DNA of 64,000 nt from Streptomyces sp. R28 (GCF_041052385.1 NZ_CP163439.1:5135001-5199000), one strand, 5' to 3'. Positions 48,080 through 56,735 are shown, counted from the stretch's first letter. Numbers and translations are program-made. The notes: generated from the letters alone by a model not told the origin.

Positions 48080-50112
48080 ACGACTTCCAGGACCGGGGCG
48101 CGGTGCACCAGGTCGTCTTCCGCTGGGACGGCAACCACGGCCGCCAGGGCACCGGCATGAACGCCGTCGCCTACTCCTGCGAGGCCGAGCGCGCCGAGGA
48201 ACTGGGCCGGGAGCTGGGCCCGTTGCTGTGGGTCTCCGGCGCGGCGGCCGCCCGCCCGAGCGTCGTACGCACGCTGTCCCGGGACGGCGATGTCCTGCTG
48301 GTCCAGCGCTGGCCCACGACCGACCGGGGCGGGCGGCCCAGCACGGTCAGTCATGTGCTGATCGGGGATCGCGGGACCCTGACGGTCGATCGGTGCCTCG
48401 GGCTCGCGTACCGCGGCGGCTGGCGCAAACAGGAGAAGGCGGAGCAGGCATCCGGGCCGCTCTCCGAGTTCGACCGCGCGGACCTCGAGGAGCTGGCGTG
48501 GAGCCGGCTGCCGGACATGCTGGAGCGGCTGCCGGAGGTCGAGCACGCGCTGATCCTGGCCACGGCGGAGTTGCTGCGCGATCCGACGCAGCGGGTGTCG
48601 CTGCTGCTGGAGGAGAGGACACCGCGCGACTGGCCGACGCCGGACGCGGTTCCGGTGGTTTATCTCGGGCTGTTCCTGATCTTCGGGACCTGGCTGAGGC
48701 AGACATGGACGTTCGCCACGTACGACACGGTGGACAGCCATCCCCTGCAGCTGATGTCCGTCCCGCGCTGGGAGCCGGACGCGGGCGGCTCCGGCCCGCT
48801 GGCCCGGATCATGGGACGCAAGGAGGCCAACCCCCGGTTCGAGCAGAAGGCGGCGCTGCAACTGGTGAGGCACCTCCTGTCCCATCGAGAGGCACCCGCC
48901 GGCCTACCGCAGCTGGTCAAGGAACTCCCCGACGGTGCGTCCCTGGACTGGGAACGGCGCCGCGCCCGGCTCAAGGAGATCCTCAGCGCGGACCGCACAC
49001 CCCCGGCCGGCACGAGGATGCCCACACCCGCACTGCGAGCGGAGGAGCCGGGCCCGGCTCCGGCCCGGGACCGGGATCTGCAACGGGACCGGGACCTGCA
49101 ACGGACCCAGGATCGGGGACGGGACGGGGACCAGGCATGGGACGGCGACCAGCACTGGCACGGGAACCAGCACTGGGACCGGGGCGGCGAGCCGACCCGA
49201 GCCGTGATCGCCTCGGAGCCGTACCGGGCCTCGTCCCCGGAACCATTCGCGGAGCCGTATCCGGAGCCGTATCCGGAGCCATACGTGAACCCCGCCCCCA
49301 CGCTCCGCCCGCCGAACCCGAACACACCGGCGCAACCCCTCCAGCCGCCCGCCCACAGCCCGAACGGCCATGAGGCATACACCCTGCGCCGGAACCTCTG
49401 CGCCTACCGGCGCGGCGACGTCATGGGGCAGAGCGTCCTGCTGGCGGAGCTGCGCAGGCAGCCCGACGAACTGCTCCTGGACGAACTGTGCTCGGGTGAA
49501 CTTCCGCCGGAATCCGTCGAGTTGGTACTGGACGTGCTGGGAGAACCCCACCGCGTCCAGGCGCGTCCACTGGACCTGCAGCAGGAGCTGTGCGCGGAGG
49601 TGCTCCGCAACGACCTGTACTTCACGCCGCACGGGCCGGGTGCGGAAGGCAGGTCGGGAGCGGACCGGGCCTCCCGAGCGGCGTACCTCTTCAGCTGGGC
49701 CGTCGCCCCACATGTCCGGGAGGAACGCCATCTGCCCGAACTGCGGTCTCTGCTGTACCGCTTGAGCCGGGACACCCACCCCACCACGGGCAACTGGCTC
49801 CGGCAGAGCATCATCGAACCGCCGAACGGCCAGGTCCCCGATCTGCCGCCGGACCTGTGGAGCCGACTTCTGGGAAACGCGCTGCTCCGGGCCGAAAGAC
49901 CCCCGTCCACGACGCCATCGCCCCAGGCTCCCCCGTCACCCCGCACCGCCCCGGCGCCCATGGCACCCTCGCAGCCGCCGGACGTCACGCCGGACCCGAT
50001 CGGCATCACAACCCGACTCTCCGACATGATCAACAAACCGAGCTGCTTCCTCGGGATCCTCCTCGTTCTGGGCGTCGTGCTGGTGGGGCTGGTGCTGATG
50101 CTCTTCCTCTGA
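48076..50112 (+). CDS. GAP1-like (GTPase-associated protein), tail-anchored
   Basis: 678 aa from a GTG overlapping the GTPase stop. The N-terminal 150 residues (VHQVVFRWDGNHGRQGTGMN; VVRTLSRDGDVLLVQRWPTT; STVSHVLIGDRGTLTVDRCL) fit the GAP1-N2 domain found beside TRAFAC-like GTPases in actinobacteria. The middle is helical, with a low-complexity stretch (about 325-435: RDRDLQRDRDLQ, EPYPEPYPEPY). One membrane helix at the very C-terminus (about 655-678, FLGILLVLGVVLVGLVLML) makes it a tail-anchored protein. Overlap suggests direct partnership with the GTPase. Last gene of the locus. Confidence 0.72.
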   Translation: MNDFQDRGAVHQVVFRWDGNHGRQGTGMNAVAYSCEAERAEELGRELGPLLWVSGAAAARPSVVRTLSRDGDVLLVQRWPTTDRGGRPSTVSHVLIGDRGTLTVDRCLGLAYRGGWRKQEKAEQASGPLSEFDRADLEELAWSRLPDMLERLPEVEHALILATAELLRDPTQRVSLLLEERTPRDWPTPDAVPVVYLGLFLIFGTWLRQTWTFATYDTVDSHPLQLMSVPRWEPDAGGSGPLARIMGRKEANPRFEQKAALQLVRHLLSHREAPAGLPQLVKELPDGASLDWERRRARLKEILSADRTPPAGTRMPTPALRAEEPGPAPARDRDLQRDRDLQRTQDRGRDGDQAWDGDQHWHGNQHWDRGGEPTRAVIASEPYRASSPEPFAEPYPEPYPEPYVNPAPTLRPPNPNTPAQPLQPPAHSPNGHEAYTLRRNLCAYRRGDVMGQSVLLAELRRQPDELLLDELCSGELPPESVELVLDVLGEPHRVQARPLDLQQELCAEVLRNDLYFTPHGPGAEGRSGADRASRAAYLFSWAVAPHVREERHLPELRSLLYRLSRDTHPTTGNWLRQSIIEPPNGQVPDLPPDLWSRLLGNALLRAERPPSTTPSPQAPPSPRTAPAPMAPSQPPDVTPDPIGITTRLSDMINKPSCFLGILLVLGVVLVGLVLMLFL

Positions 50113-50610
50113 CGCGACAGCGTCCCGCAGGACACACGAAGGCCCGACCGGACTCACTCGGCTCCGACGAGTTCGATCTGTACGGCTAGGTTGGTCCGGC
50201 CTTTGGTTGTTGGTCGAAGCGCACGAGTGGCGCCCCAGGGAGTTGGGGGCGCCTCGGGGCCTGCGCCCACCTCGTGGCCGCCAAAGCCTCACTGGCGGAG
50301 CCGCCCTGAACTGGCGCGGAACGGGACCCTGCACCAAATATCGGTCACCGGACCAAATGCCCAGTAGCGACGTCCGGCCGGCATCGCCGCGCAGTCGACC
50401 GACTGTCCGCAGTGTGGACGTTTTCGCCGTAGTGGAACCTGCACACCTCCGCCATCATCTATGTCATTTCCTTTTCATGCCCATTTTGATGGTGCAGCAG
50501 ATCTTCGCTCAGATATCGCTCAATTCTCGTGATCTTCGATCATGGCCATGATGCACTTCGCCTCGAACGCCAGCCCTCCTTCGCATAGCTGGCGGAAGTG
50601 AGGGGGATTC
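50113..50610. other. Intergenic region after the nine-gene locus
   Basis: 498 bp, AT-richer in its right half. No gene is apparent. A perfect 14-nt palindrome ATCATGGCCATGAT lies at 50539-50552, about 58 nt before the next start codon, and could be an operator. The right end has GAGGGGG as ribosome site. Confidence 0.5.
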
Positions 50611-51379
50611 ATGCAGAGAAGATCCAGCGTGCTCGTCGGCGTCACCGGGCTGCTTATGTTGGCGACATCCGTGCCGGCCTTCGCCGCTGATGAGCCCACG
50701 GCTGGGACCAGCCGTGTGGCGCCGCCCATGGTCGCAGACGATGCGCCTGTCGAGCCGGGAAGCGTGACCGACAACCCGAGTGAAGGCGCGGTGACCGGAT
50801 CGGACAGCAGCGGAGCGCTTGAGGAAGACGCCCCGATTCCGGGCGAGACCGACGAGGCCACCGAGATCACCGACCCCGAATTTCCGGGCAAGCCCGGCGA
50901 CGAGCTGTTCCCCGACGGGCCGATCTGCGACAGGCAACAGTTCGTGCGCGTCACCAACAACACCAAGAACACGATGTCCGTCAAGTACAAGACCTTCGTG
51001 AAGAACGACCTGTCTTATGCGGTCGACTTCAAGTTCGCGTCCAAGAAGTCGGGCACGACGACCATGGGTGCGTCGATCAACATCAGTGGCTCGGTCAAGG
51101 TGTTGTGGCTCGGCAAGTTGGAGGTCGACGTCAACGGCAGCGTCAGTAAGAGTTGGACATCTGAGCTCGGCATCGAGACCGGCAGGCAAGGTGAAGGCCC
51201 GCTCAACGGTCAAGGGTGACTACGGCATCATGAAGGAGAACGTGTATGGCTACGTCGCGACGCAGTACAGCAACTGCAAGATCAGCGACAAGCAATACAT
51301 GAGCGTATGGGCTCCGTATCGCGAAGGTTGGCGCATCTACAGCTGGCCCGCACGCTGCGATTTGAGCGCCTCGTCGTGA
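50611..51379 (+). pseudogene. Exported protein gene broken by a 4-bp tandem duplication
   Basis: The first frame (50611-51219) codes a signal peptide (VLVGVTGLLMLATSVPAFAA), an acidic Pro/Asp-rich spacer and a beta-rich domain (FVRVTNNTKNTMSVKYKTFV; TTTMGASINISGSVKVLWLG). At 51181-51188 the tetramer GGCA occurs twice in tandem; with one copy, the frame would continue as ETGKVKARSTVKGDYGIMKE and on to a stop at 51379 through YSNCKISDKQYMSVWAPYRE. The duplicated tetramer shifts translation to an early stop at 51219. The intact protein would be about 254 aa with paired cysteines. Confidence 0.72.
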
Positions 51380-51424
51380 CCGTTGGCACCAGGGCGCGTC
51401 CCACTTACCTCAAGGAGTCATCGC

Positions 51425-51877
51425 ATGCGCCGACATGTTGCCGCGCCGGTCCTGCTGGCCTCTCTGATCTCGGCGTGCGCCGCTAACAATGGCGACGTCA
51501 GCTCGCAGGCCCCGGCCTCTTCGCCGTCGAGCACTACAGCGGCGAACCCCAGCAAGACCCCCCGAGACCCCCTGGCCCTTCCAGAGAAGCCTGATTTCCT
51601 GGTCCCGGTGACCAATGGCACGGACAGCCGCACGTTGCCGGTCTTCACGCCGACGGAAAAGGTCTACACCATCCACGCCCTCTGTACGGGTAAGGGCGCC
51701 ATGACAATTCAGTACGGGCCCAAGGATTCAGACCCTTCCAAGATCACATGCGGTGACCCGGTCACCATCGGACGCGTCTACACCGCGCCCAGCGAGCAGA
51801 AACACCTGTCCGTAAAGGTCAACGGCACCGATGTGCACTGGTCCATGGCCATCCTGTCTGGCACTCACGCCATGTGA
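51425..51877 (+). CDS. Small lipoprotein
   Basis: 150 aa with AAGGAG 6 nt upstream of MRRHVAAPVLLASLISAC; the lipobox LISAC places the lipid on Cys18. A Ser/Thr/Pro-rich spacer (about 20-55) precedes a beta-rich domain (PDFLVPVTNGTDSRTLPVF; MTIQYGPKDSDPSKITCGDP) with two further cysteines that could form a disulfide. It lies 45 nt downstream of the broken exported-protein gene, probably in one operon. No family recognised. Confidence 0.68.
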   Translation: MRRHVAAPVLLASLISACAANNGDVSSQAPASSPSSTTAANPSKTPRDPLALPEKPDFLVPVTNGTDSRTLPVFTPTEKVYTIHALCTGKGAMTIQYGPKDSDPSKITCGDPVTIGRVYTAPSEQKHLSVKVNGTDVHWSMAILSGTHAM

Positions 51878-52008
51878 TGACCGAAGGCGGTACTGCTCCG
51901 AATGACGGCAACGCTGACGGCAACGACGGCACACGGGAACCGACGATCACGAGCGTCAGCGACCAGCCCGGAAGAAGGCGGAGCCCTCGCCTGACAAGCT
52001 GCGCGATC

Positions 52009-52051
52009 CTACGGATCAGAAGGTTGCAGGTTCGGATCCTCCTGAGTGCAC
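52009..52051 (+). other. Diverged 3' fragment of tRNA-Arg(ACG), old attachment site
   Basis: CTACGGATCAGAAGG, TTGCAGGTTCG and the acceptor end GAGTGCACA match tRNA-Arg(ACG) from the anticodon onward, but the T-arm carries changes (GGATCCTCC for GAATCCTGC) and the 5' half is missing. It is followed at once by a palindromic terminator. This is the pattern of an integration scar, older than the tRNA-Ser one. Confidence 0.65.
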
Positions 52052-52057
52052 AGGTGT

Positions 52058-52087
52058 CGAGAGCCCCGGTGATCACCGGGGCTCTCG
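52058..52087 (+). terminator. Perfect 30-nt palindromic terminator
   Basis: 15-nt arms CGAGAGCCCCGGTGA and complement meet with no loop bases in the symmetric form (a small loop would open). It stands 6 nt behind the tRNA-Arg fragment and faces the minus-strand gene that ends at 52105, so it probably works in both directions. Confidence 0.78.
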
Positions 52088-52104
52088 CGTTGCGTTGGCG
52101 CCTG

Positions 52105-52386
52105 CTAGTTCAGACGGCCCAAGCGCCGACCGCGGCTTTCGGCGATCCGGAGGGCGTCATGGAGGGCCTCGGTCAGGCGCTCGGCGAGGAAGCGGAGTTC
52201 GCCGGGCGGGGCGTCCGGGAGCATGTCGTGGGCGTGGGCGAGGAGTTCGCCGCCCATGCCGAGTTGAATGGACTCGGTGGCGTCGGCCAGACGGGACACC
52301 GGTCCGCCGTGGTCATCGCTGATGAGGTAACACGCCCTGCCTCCGGAACCGGACCAGGGCAGCAGGCGCGGCGATTCCGCTGCCAT
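52105..52386 (-). CDS. Conserved hypothetical protein
   Basis: 93 aa. It begins MAAESPRLLPWSGSGGRACY and continues with DATESIQLGMGGELLAHAHD and a helical end (RFLAERLTEALHDALRIAES). Proteins of this sort recur in Streptomyces beside GntR and XRE-DUF5753 genes. The start overlaps the stop of the upstream small gene by 1 nt. Function unknown. Confidence 0.65.
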   Translation of the reverse strand: MAAESPRLLPWSGSGGRACYLISDDHGGPVSRLADATESIQLGMGGELLAHAHDMLPDAPPGELRFLAERLTEALHDALRIAESRGRRLGRLN

Positions 52387-52694
52387 CAGGCGACCTCCAG
52401 CCCATGGATCCAGTACGGGCCGGGCATGTCCTGCCCGAGTACGGCGAGGGCGAGCTCGCGGCGCCGTTGACGTTGCTCGTGGGCGGTGAGGTACGGGCGC
52501 ACGGAGCGGGTTGCGGTGGCGTCGAGCGGAGTGTCCAGGCCGTAGGGGCTGCGGTGGGCCGGGAGGGGCGCGACGCGAGGCCGCGGTGGGGTGACGAGTG
52601 CGGGGTAGGGCGGTCGTGCGGGGCGACGATGTGCGCCGCGTGGCCTGAGTAGCAGCGCCACCCAGGCGGCCAGGCGGTGGATAAAGTCGGTCAT
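52386..52694 (-). CDS. Hypothetical basic protein
   Basis: 102 aa from MTDFIHRLAAWVALLLRPRG; the in-frame start at 52742 is less likely. A hydrophobic N-terminal helix is followed by an Arg/Pro-rich stretch and ends QRRRELALAVLGQDMPGPYW. It is co-transcribed with the gene ending at 52105. No domain is recognised. Confidence 0.55.
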   Translation of the reverse strand: MTDFIHRLAAWVALLLRPRGAHRRPARPPYPALVTPPRPRVAPLPAHRSPYGLDTPLDATATRSVRPYLTAHEQRQRRRELALAVLGQDMPGPYWIHGLEVA

Positions 52695-52849
52695 GTCATC
52701 AGCTCCGAGTTGGCTGGTGGCCGTGCCCCGGGGCGGCTGCAACCGTCGCCGGGGCTTCTTGGAGGAGAACCCTACTATGGTCTACTGCGGTATGAGCGGT
52801 TAACTGTGAATCGCGCTGGGTGCCACCGTCTGCGCATGGTGGTGTGGTG

Positions 52850-53107
52850 ATGGAATTCGCTCCCGACATCCCCCGTTGGCGCCAGGTGGCTGAGGTGATC
52901 CGCCGCCGCATCAAGGACGGCACCTACCCGCCGCGTACGCGCATCCCGTCCGTCGTCGAGATCACGGCGGAGTTCGGCATCGCTGCCGTGACTGCGCAGA
53001 AGGTCCACAAGGGTCTGCGAGAAGAAGGACTCATCTACACCGAACCCGGCCTTGGCTCGTTCGTCGCCGAGCGACCTGAGAAGTCCGCCGCCGCAGAGGA
53101 CGTGTAG
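52850..53107 (+). CDS. Small GntR-family regulator
   Basis: 85 aa; essentially only the winged helix: DIPRWRQVAEVIRRRIKDGT, RIPSVVEITAEFGIAAVTAQ, GLIYTEPGLGSFVAERP. There is no ligand-binding domain, as is common for the short GntR proteins next to XRE-DUF5753 genes in Streptomyces. It is divergent from the gene pair ending at 52105, with 155 bp between, and may control that promoter. Confidence 0.8.
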   Translation: MEFAPDIPRWRQVAEVIRRRIKDGTYPPRTRIPSVVEITAEFGIAAVTAQKVHKGLREEGLIYTEPGLGSFVAERPEKSAAAEDV

Positions 53108-53119
53108 ACGACCGGAGAG

Positions 53120-53971
53120 TCAGCGTTGGTTCAGTGCTCGCCGCGCAGCGTTGATCACGTTATGGGCATCGGCCCCGTACACCGCGGACTCCCGGAGCGT
53201 TGTCCATACCTTCCTGTACAGGGCGACATTGTCGGCGTCGTCCAGCCACAGCTCCGCGTGCCAGTCTTCCGCGACGACGAGGCGGTCATCGAGAACCCAG
53301 AAGCCGTTGGCGGGGACGATCTTCACCGGGGAGGTGAACGGGATGATGCCAAGTTCGACCGTGTCCATACCGATCATGCCGGTGAGCCGGTCAAGCTGGG
53401 CGGCGAGTACAGAGGGCGGACAGATCAGTGAACGCAGCGCGGCCTCCCACATGAGCACGTGGAGTTTGCGGCCGGACCGGTACAGCCACTCCTGGCGCTG
53501 CACCCGGGCCCGTACGGCGTCCTCGATGTCGCCGGCCGAGCCGAGCAACTCCGCATAGCGCCCGATGACATGGCGTGCGTACTCCGGTGTCTGCATCAGG
53601 CCGACGACCACTGCCTCTTCCCATACCCATATCTCCGAGGAGCTTTCGATCTCCTTGCTGAGGCTCTCGTGAAGGGGCTTGAAGCCATTCGCCAGGGCCC
53701 GGCGCCACGATCTGATATGGGACTCGAATCCAGCGAGGCGCGTGGCGAGTTCGGGATAGACACCAGGCTGCTCAGTCGCGTCCGCCCATGCCCGGAGATC
53801 CTCGGGGGTGGCCGTCTGCCTGCCGTTCTCCAGCTTGCTGACCTTGGAGCCCTGCCAGCCGAGCCGCTGTGCGAGTTGCTGACCGGTGAGCCGGCCGCCA
53901 GGGCACGAAAAGCGGAGTTCGCGGAGCCGCGCCCCCAATGTCTCCCGTGCCTGCTGGTAGTCAGTGCTCAC
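53120..53971 (-). CDS. XRE-family regulator with DUF5753 domain
   Basis: 283 aa. The helix-turn-helix lies at about residues 10-65 (LGARLRELRFSCPGGRLTGQ; LAQRLGWQGSKVSKLENGRQ). The rest is a DUF5753 domain (SSEIWVWEEAVVVGLMQTPE; RVQRQEWLYRSGRKLHVLMW). Streptomyces genomes carry many such proteins, usually next to a DUF397 or DUF6879 partner, forming toxin-antitoxin-like or regulatory pairs. Here the DUF6879 gene lies 12 nt upstream in the same direction. Confidence 0.86.
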   Translation of the reverse strand: MSTDYQQARETLGARLRELRFSCPGGRLTGQQLAQRLGWQGSKVSKLENGRQTATPEDLRAWADATEQPGVYPELATRLAGFESHIRSWRRALANGFKPLHESLSKEIESSSEIWVWEEAVVVGLMQTPEYARHVIGRYAELLGSAGDIEDAVRARVQRQEWLYRSGRKLHVLMWEAALRSLICPPSVLAAQLDRLTGMIGMDTVELGIIPFTSPVKIVPANGFWVLDDRLVVAEDWHAELWLDDADNVALYRKVWTTLRESAVYGADAHNVINAARRALNQR

Positions 53972-53983
53972 CGGTCACACGCG

Positions 53984-54736
53984 CTACTCGGTCGCGGCTA
54001 CCTGCGCGGCGAACCTGTCGTACGCCACGGCATGGTGCATGGCCGCGTCGCGCACCATGGAGTACCGCACTACCGCCGCAGGCTCCGTGATCAGCTCGAC
54101 GTTCAGCAGGTTGTCGCCGTCGTCGAAGCGCAGCAGGGCGACCAGACGCGAGTCGAAGAGCCAGAAGTCCTCGGCGGGCAGACCGGCTCGGTCCGCCTCC
54201 TCTCGCCAGAGGTAGCGGATGTCCTCTCCGACGGAGGCGTTGTGCCTGGAGTAATCGAGCAGGAACAGCTGTTCCGTGGTGGTCGGCTTGTCGGCGATGC
54301 GGACGCGGCCGATGGTCTTGCCTGCATCGGTCTGGCGGCGGATGTTCGTGAACCAGGGCTCGCTGGGATCCCAGGTCGACGATCCGGTGGCCAGGAAAGC
54401 CTGGTAATCGGGGTCCTGGCGGTCTGACGCGTAACCGCGCCGCGTCTCCAAGCGCCAGGCGGTGTGCTCGAAGGTTTCGAAGAGGCGCAGGAAGGTGTCT
54501 CGGTCGACCAGTTCCGGCACCCGCTCCATCTCCTTCGGTCCCCAGTTCACGAGTAGTTCCCGTGGCACGACCACCGCGGCCTCTCCCTGCCCGAAGTGCC
54601 GGAGCTGTGCGATGTCCTCGGGGTCGGTGACCGGCGTGCCCTGAACGACGATCTCGCCGGTGCTGACGTCCGTGTGTAGTGCAGGACAGCCGTCGACCTT
54701 GCTGTCCGTGCCGGTGAAGAGTAGCTGACGCGCCAT
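53984..54736 (-). CDS. DUF6879 family protein, partner of the XRE regulator
   Basis: 250 aa from MARQLLFTGTDSKVDGCPAL. The N-terminal 60 residues are a separate small domain (GEIVVQGTPVTDPEDIAQLR). The DUF6879 part follows: LFETFEHTAWRLETRRGYAS, DKPTTTEQLFLLDYSRHNAS, EDIRYLWREEADRAGLPAED, FWLFDSRLVALLRFDD. DUF6879 proteins pair with XRE-DUF5753 regulators; the mechanism is not established. Operon with the downstream regulator. Confidence 0.82.
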   Translation of the reverse strand: MARQLLFTGTDSKVDGCPALHTDVSTGEIVVQGTPVTDPEDIAQLRHFGQGEAAVVVPRELLVNWGPKEMERVPELVDRDTFLRLFETFEHTAWRLETRRGYASDRQDPDYQAFLATGSSTWDPSEPWFTNIRRQTDAGKTIGRVRIADKPTTTEQLFLLDYSRHNASVGEDIRYLWREEADRAGLPAEDFWLFDSRLVALLRFDDGDNLLNVELITEPAAVVRYSMVRDAAMHHAVAYDRFAAQVAATE

Positions 54737-54910
54737 GAACGCTGTTCCTTTCCAGGGGCGTTGATCCAATCAGCATGGACAGGGGCTCAGCCCGGCGCTA
54801 CGGGGTGAGGCAGGGCTCAGAAGAAATCACCAGCAATCTGAGTAGCCCATTGCGCAAATCCGAGAAAGGAGCATAGTGCCTACCAACTCACCGCGCTTAG
54901 CGTCCTGTTC

Positions 54911-55150
54911 ATGGCTACGACGGAACTGCGAGACAGCGACCCGGACGCGGCAGAGGACGGCGCCCTGGTCGTCGACACGAAGACGCACAAGATCGGCTAC
55001 GTCATGGGGAACGAGGGCCCCTACCTCCAGCTCCGACCACCCGGCGGCGGACGCGAGTGGGACGCGGACCCCAGCGTCGTCCGACCCGCCACGGACACCG
55101 AAGTGCTGCGTGCACGGGTGACTGAGCTGAACCGGGCGGGACTGCTCTGA
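54911..55150 (+). CDS. Small conserved Streptomyces protein
   Basis: 79 aa. The pattern ALVVDTKTHKIGYVMGNEGP, LQLRPPGGGREWDADPSVVR and TDTEVLRARVTELNRAGLL is frequent beside XRE-DUF5753 loci. It looks like a compact beta domain. The ribosome site is weak. The stop overlaps the next start (TGATG). Function unknown. Confidence 0.68.
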   Translation: MATTELRDSDPDAAEDGALVVDTKTHKIGYVMGNEGPYLQLRPPGGGREWDADPSVVRPATDTEVLRARVTELNRAGLL

Positions 55151-55395
55151 TGACGGCGCCCGACACCGAGACACTCCCCCTGTCGGCCGAGTGCGCGCTC
55201 GCCGTTCAGCCTGGCTACGAGCGCCTGCACCGTCAGTGTTGCCAGACCGAGGACGTTCCGCTGCCCCACGCCATCGGCATCTGGCTCGTCCGCCGTTGCG
55301 GCTGCCCCCACCACGCTGACAACCGCCGACAGCCCGCCCCCGCCCCGAAGCCCCCCAGCACGGCACGACACCTCCCAGAAAGGGAACGTCCATGA
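55150..55395 (+). CDS. Small hypothetical protein with cysteines
   Basis: 81 aa, coupled to both neighbours by 1- and 4-nt overlaps. The pattern RQCCQTEDVPL and RRCGCPHHADN might bind a metal; the end is Pro-rich and unlikely to fold. No family recognised. Confidence 0.58.
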   Translation: MTAPDTETLPLSAECALAVQPGYERLHRQCCQTEDVPLPHAIGIWLVRRCGCPHHADNRRQPAPAPKPPSTARHLPERERP

Positions 55396-55892
55396 CCGTC
55401 CTGCTCGACAGCCCTTCCAACACCCGCACCCGGGATCCGAAGGAACTCCTCAACGCCGTCCAGCCGCACATCAGGCACCTGACCGTCAACGTCCTCGACA
55501 GCGGCATGAGCCTGTGGGACCGCGAGGTCGCCCTGCTGCTGCGCGACCACACCATGGTCCGCTACATGGCCGATCGCATCCTCGGCAATGCCGTCATGTA
55601 CACCATCGGCTGCATGGAGCACCCCGAAGTTCACCTGGGCGTCGGCAAGCTCGTCGACATCGGCGTGCACCAGCTCATCCTCGACACCCCAGTCTGGTGG
55701 GCTCTCTGCGACGCCTACAACGAGGGCCGCTACAAGCACCACGCGCCGTTCGTCGAGCGCCGCCGCGACGGCCTGTGCCTGCGCACCGCGGACTTCCTCA
55801 AGTCCATCGGCTTCGCCATCGACGAGGAACTGTGGGCCATCGACGGCACGGACTGCTCGCCGTGCGACAACAAGGTCCCCGACAGCCACTGA
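55392..55892 (+). CDS. GRDP-like conserved protein
   Basis: 166 aa. It is helical, with GVGKLVDIGVHQLILDTPVW followed by YNEGRYKHHAPF, which resembles the helical repeat of glycine-rich domain-containing proteins (VDxxWHxxIL ... HHxP). It ends TDCSPCDNK. It is the last gene of the small plus-strand operon before the methyltransferase, 75 bp away. Function unknown. Confidence 0.6.
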   Translation: MTVLLDSPSNTRTRDPKELLNAVQPHIRHLTVNVLDSGMSLWDREVALLLRDHTMVRYMADRILGNAVMYTIGCMEHPEVHLGVGKLVDIGVHQLILDTPVWWALCDAYNEGRYKHHAPFVERRRDGLCLRTADFLKSIGFAIDEELWAIDGTDCSPCDNKVPDSH

Positions 55893-55967
55893 ACCGACCT
55901 ACGCTGGGCCCTGCCCTCAACCCACCCGAGGTCAGGGCCGCCCTTCCCCGCGAAGAGGACACGTACC

Positions 55968-56636
55968 GTGCCCGTACCGCACGACATCCCCGCCGAGACC
56001 GAACTGTGGGACGCCTACGCCGAGTCGGCCTTCAAGCAGGACGCCGAGCCGGTGTTCCACTGGACGCAGTACACCGGCCACGGTCCCGGCCCCGAACTGC
56101 TCGGCAACCCACGCAGCGTGCTGGAGATCGGCTGCGGTACCGGCCGTGCCCTCGCCTGCCTCGCCCGGCGCGGCATCACCGCGCACGGCGTCGACCTCTC
56201 CCCGGTCATGGTGAGGAGGAGCACCGCCCGGTGGGCGGACACCGGCGCCGTCTTCGCGTGTGGCGAGGTCCTGGAGTGGCTGGCCGCCTGTGAGGACACC
56301 TATGACGCCGTCTACTCGGTCTTCGGAGCGGCCTGGTTCGCCGACCCGTCCCGTCTCTTCCCGCTCGTGCGGGCGCGGCTGAACCCGGGCGGTGTGTTCG
56401 TGTTCTCCCAGCCGCCGGCCATCCCCGGCGCCTACGGTCCGCAGGGCATGTACAAGGGCGGCTTCGCGGGCAAGGCCATGTACACCTACCGCTACAGCTA
56501 CCGCCCCGCGGTGTGGGAGCGCCTGCTGACGCGGGCCGGTTTCGCCGCGGCCGAGGCGCACGTGCTCGACGCGCCGAAGGCCGAGCACATCGGCACGCTG
56601 ATCGTCCGCGCGGAGGTTACAGCGCACCCCGCGTGA
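55968..56636 (+). CDS. Class I SAM-dependent methyltransferase
   Basis: 222 aa. The SAM site is SVLEIGCGTGRALACLARRG (about 45-64), with HGVDLSPVM at strand 2 and YDAVYSVFGAAWFAD around motif 4. It has a RLNPGGVFVFSQPP strand typical of methyltransferase domain 25/11 families. The substrate cannot be told from sequence. It probably belongs to the preceding operon, as many XRE-DUF5753 loci in Streptomyces end in such a gene. Confidence 0.82.
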   Translation: MPVPHDIPAETELWDAYAESAFKQDAEPVFHWTQYTGHGPGPELLGNPRSVLEIGCGTGRALACLARRGITAHGVDLSPVMVRRSTARWADTGAVFACGEVLEWLAACEDTYDAVYSVFGAAWFADPSRLFPLVRARLNPGGVFVFSQPPAIPGAYGPQGMYKGGFAGKAMYTYRYSYRPAVWERLLTRAGFAAAEAHVLDAPKAEHIGTLIVRAEVTAHPA

Positions 56637-56735
56637 TCCATCGGCACGGTCTGGACGGCCCTCGCCGCTTCCCCCTGACGGATGGGTAAGGCCGGCCGCG
56701 CCGAGGTCGCCTCGGCGCGGCGCCGACCCGGTTGC

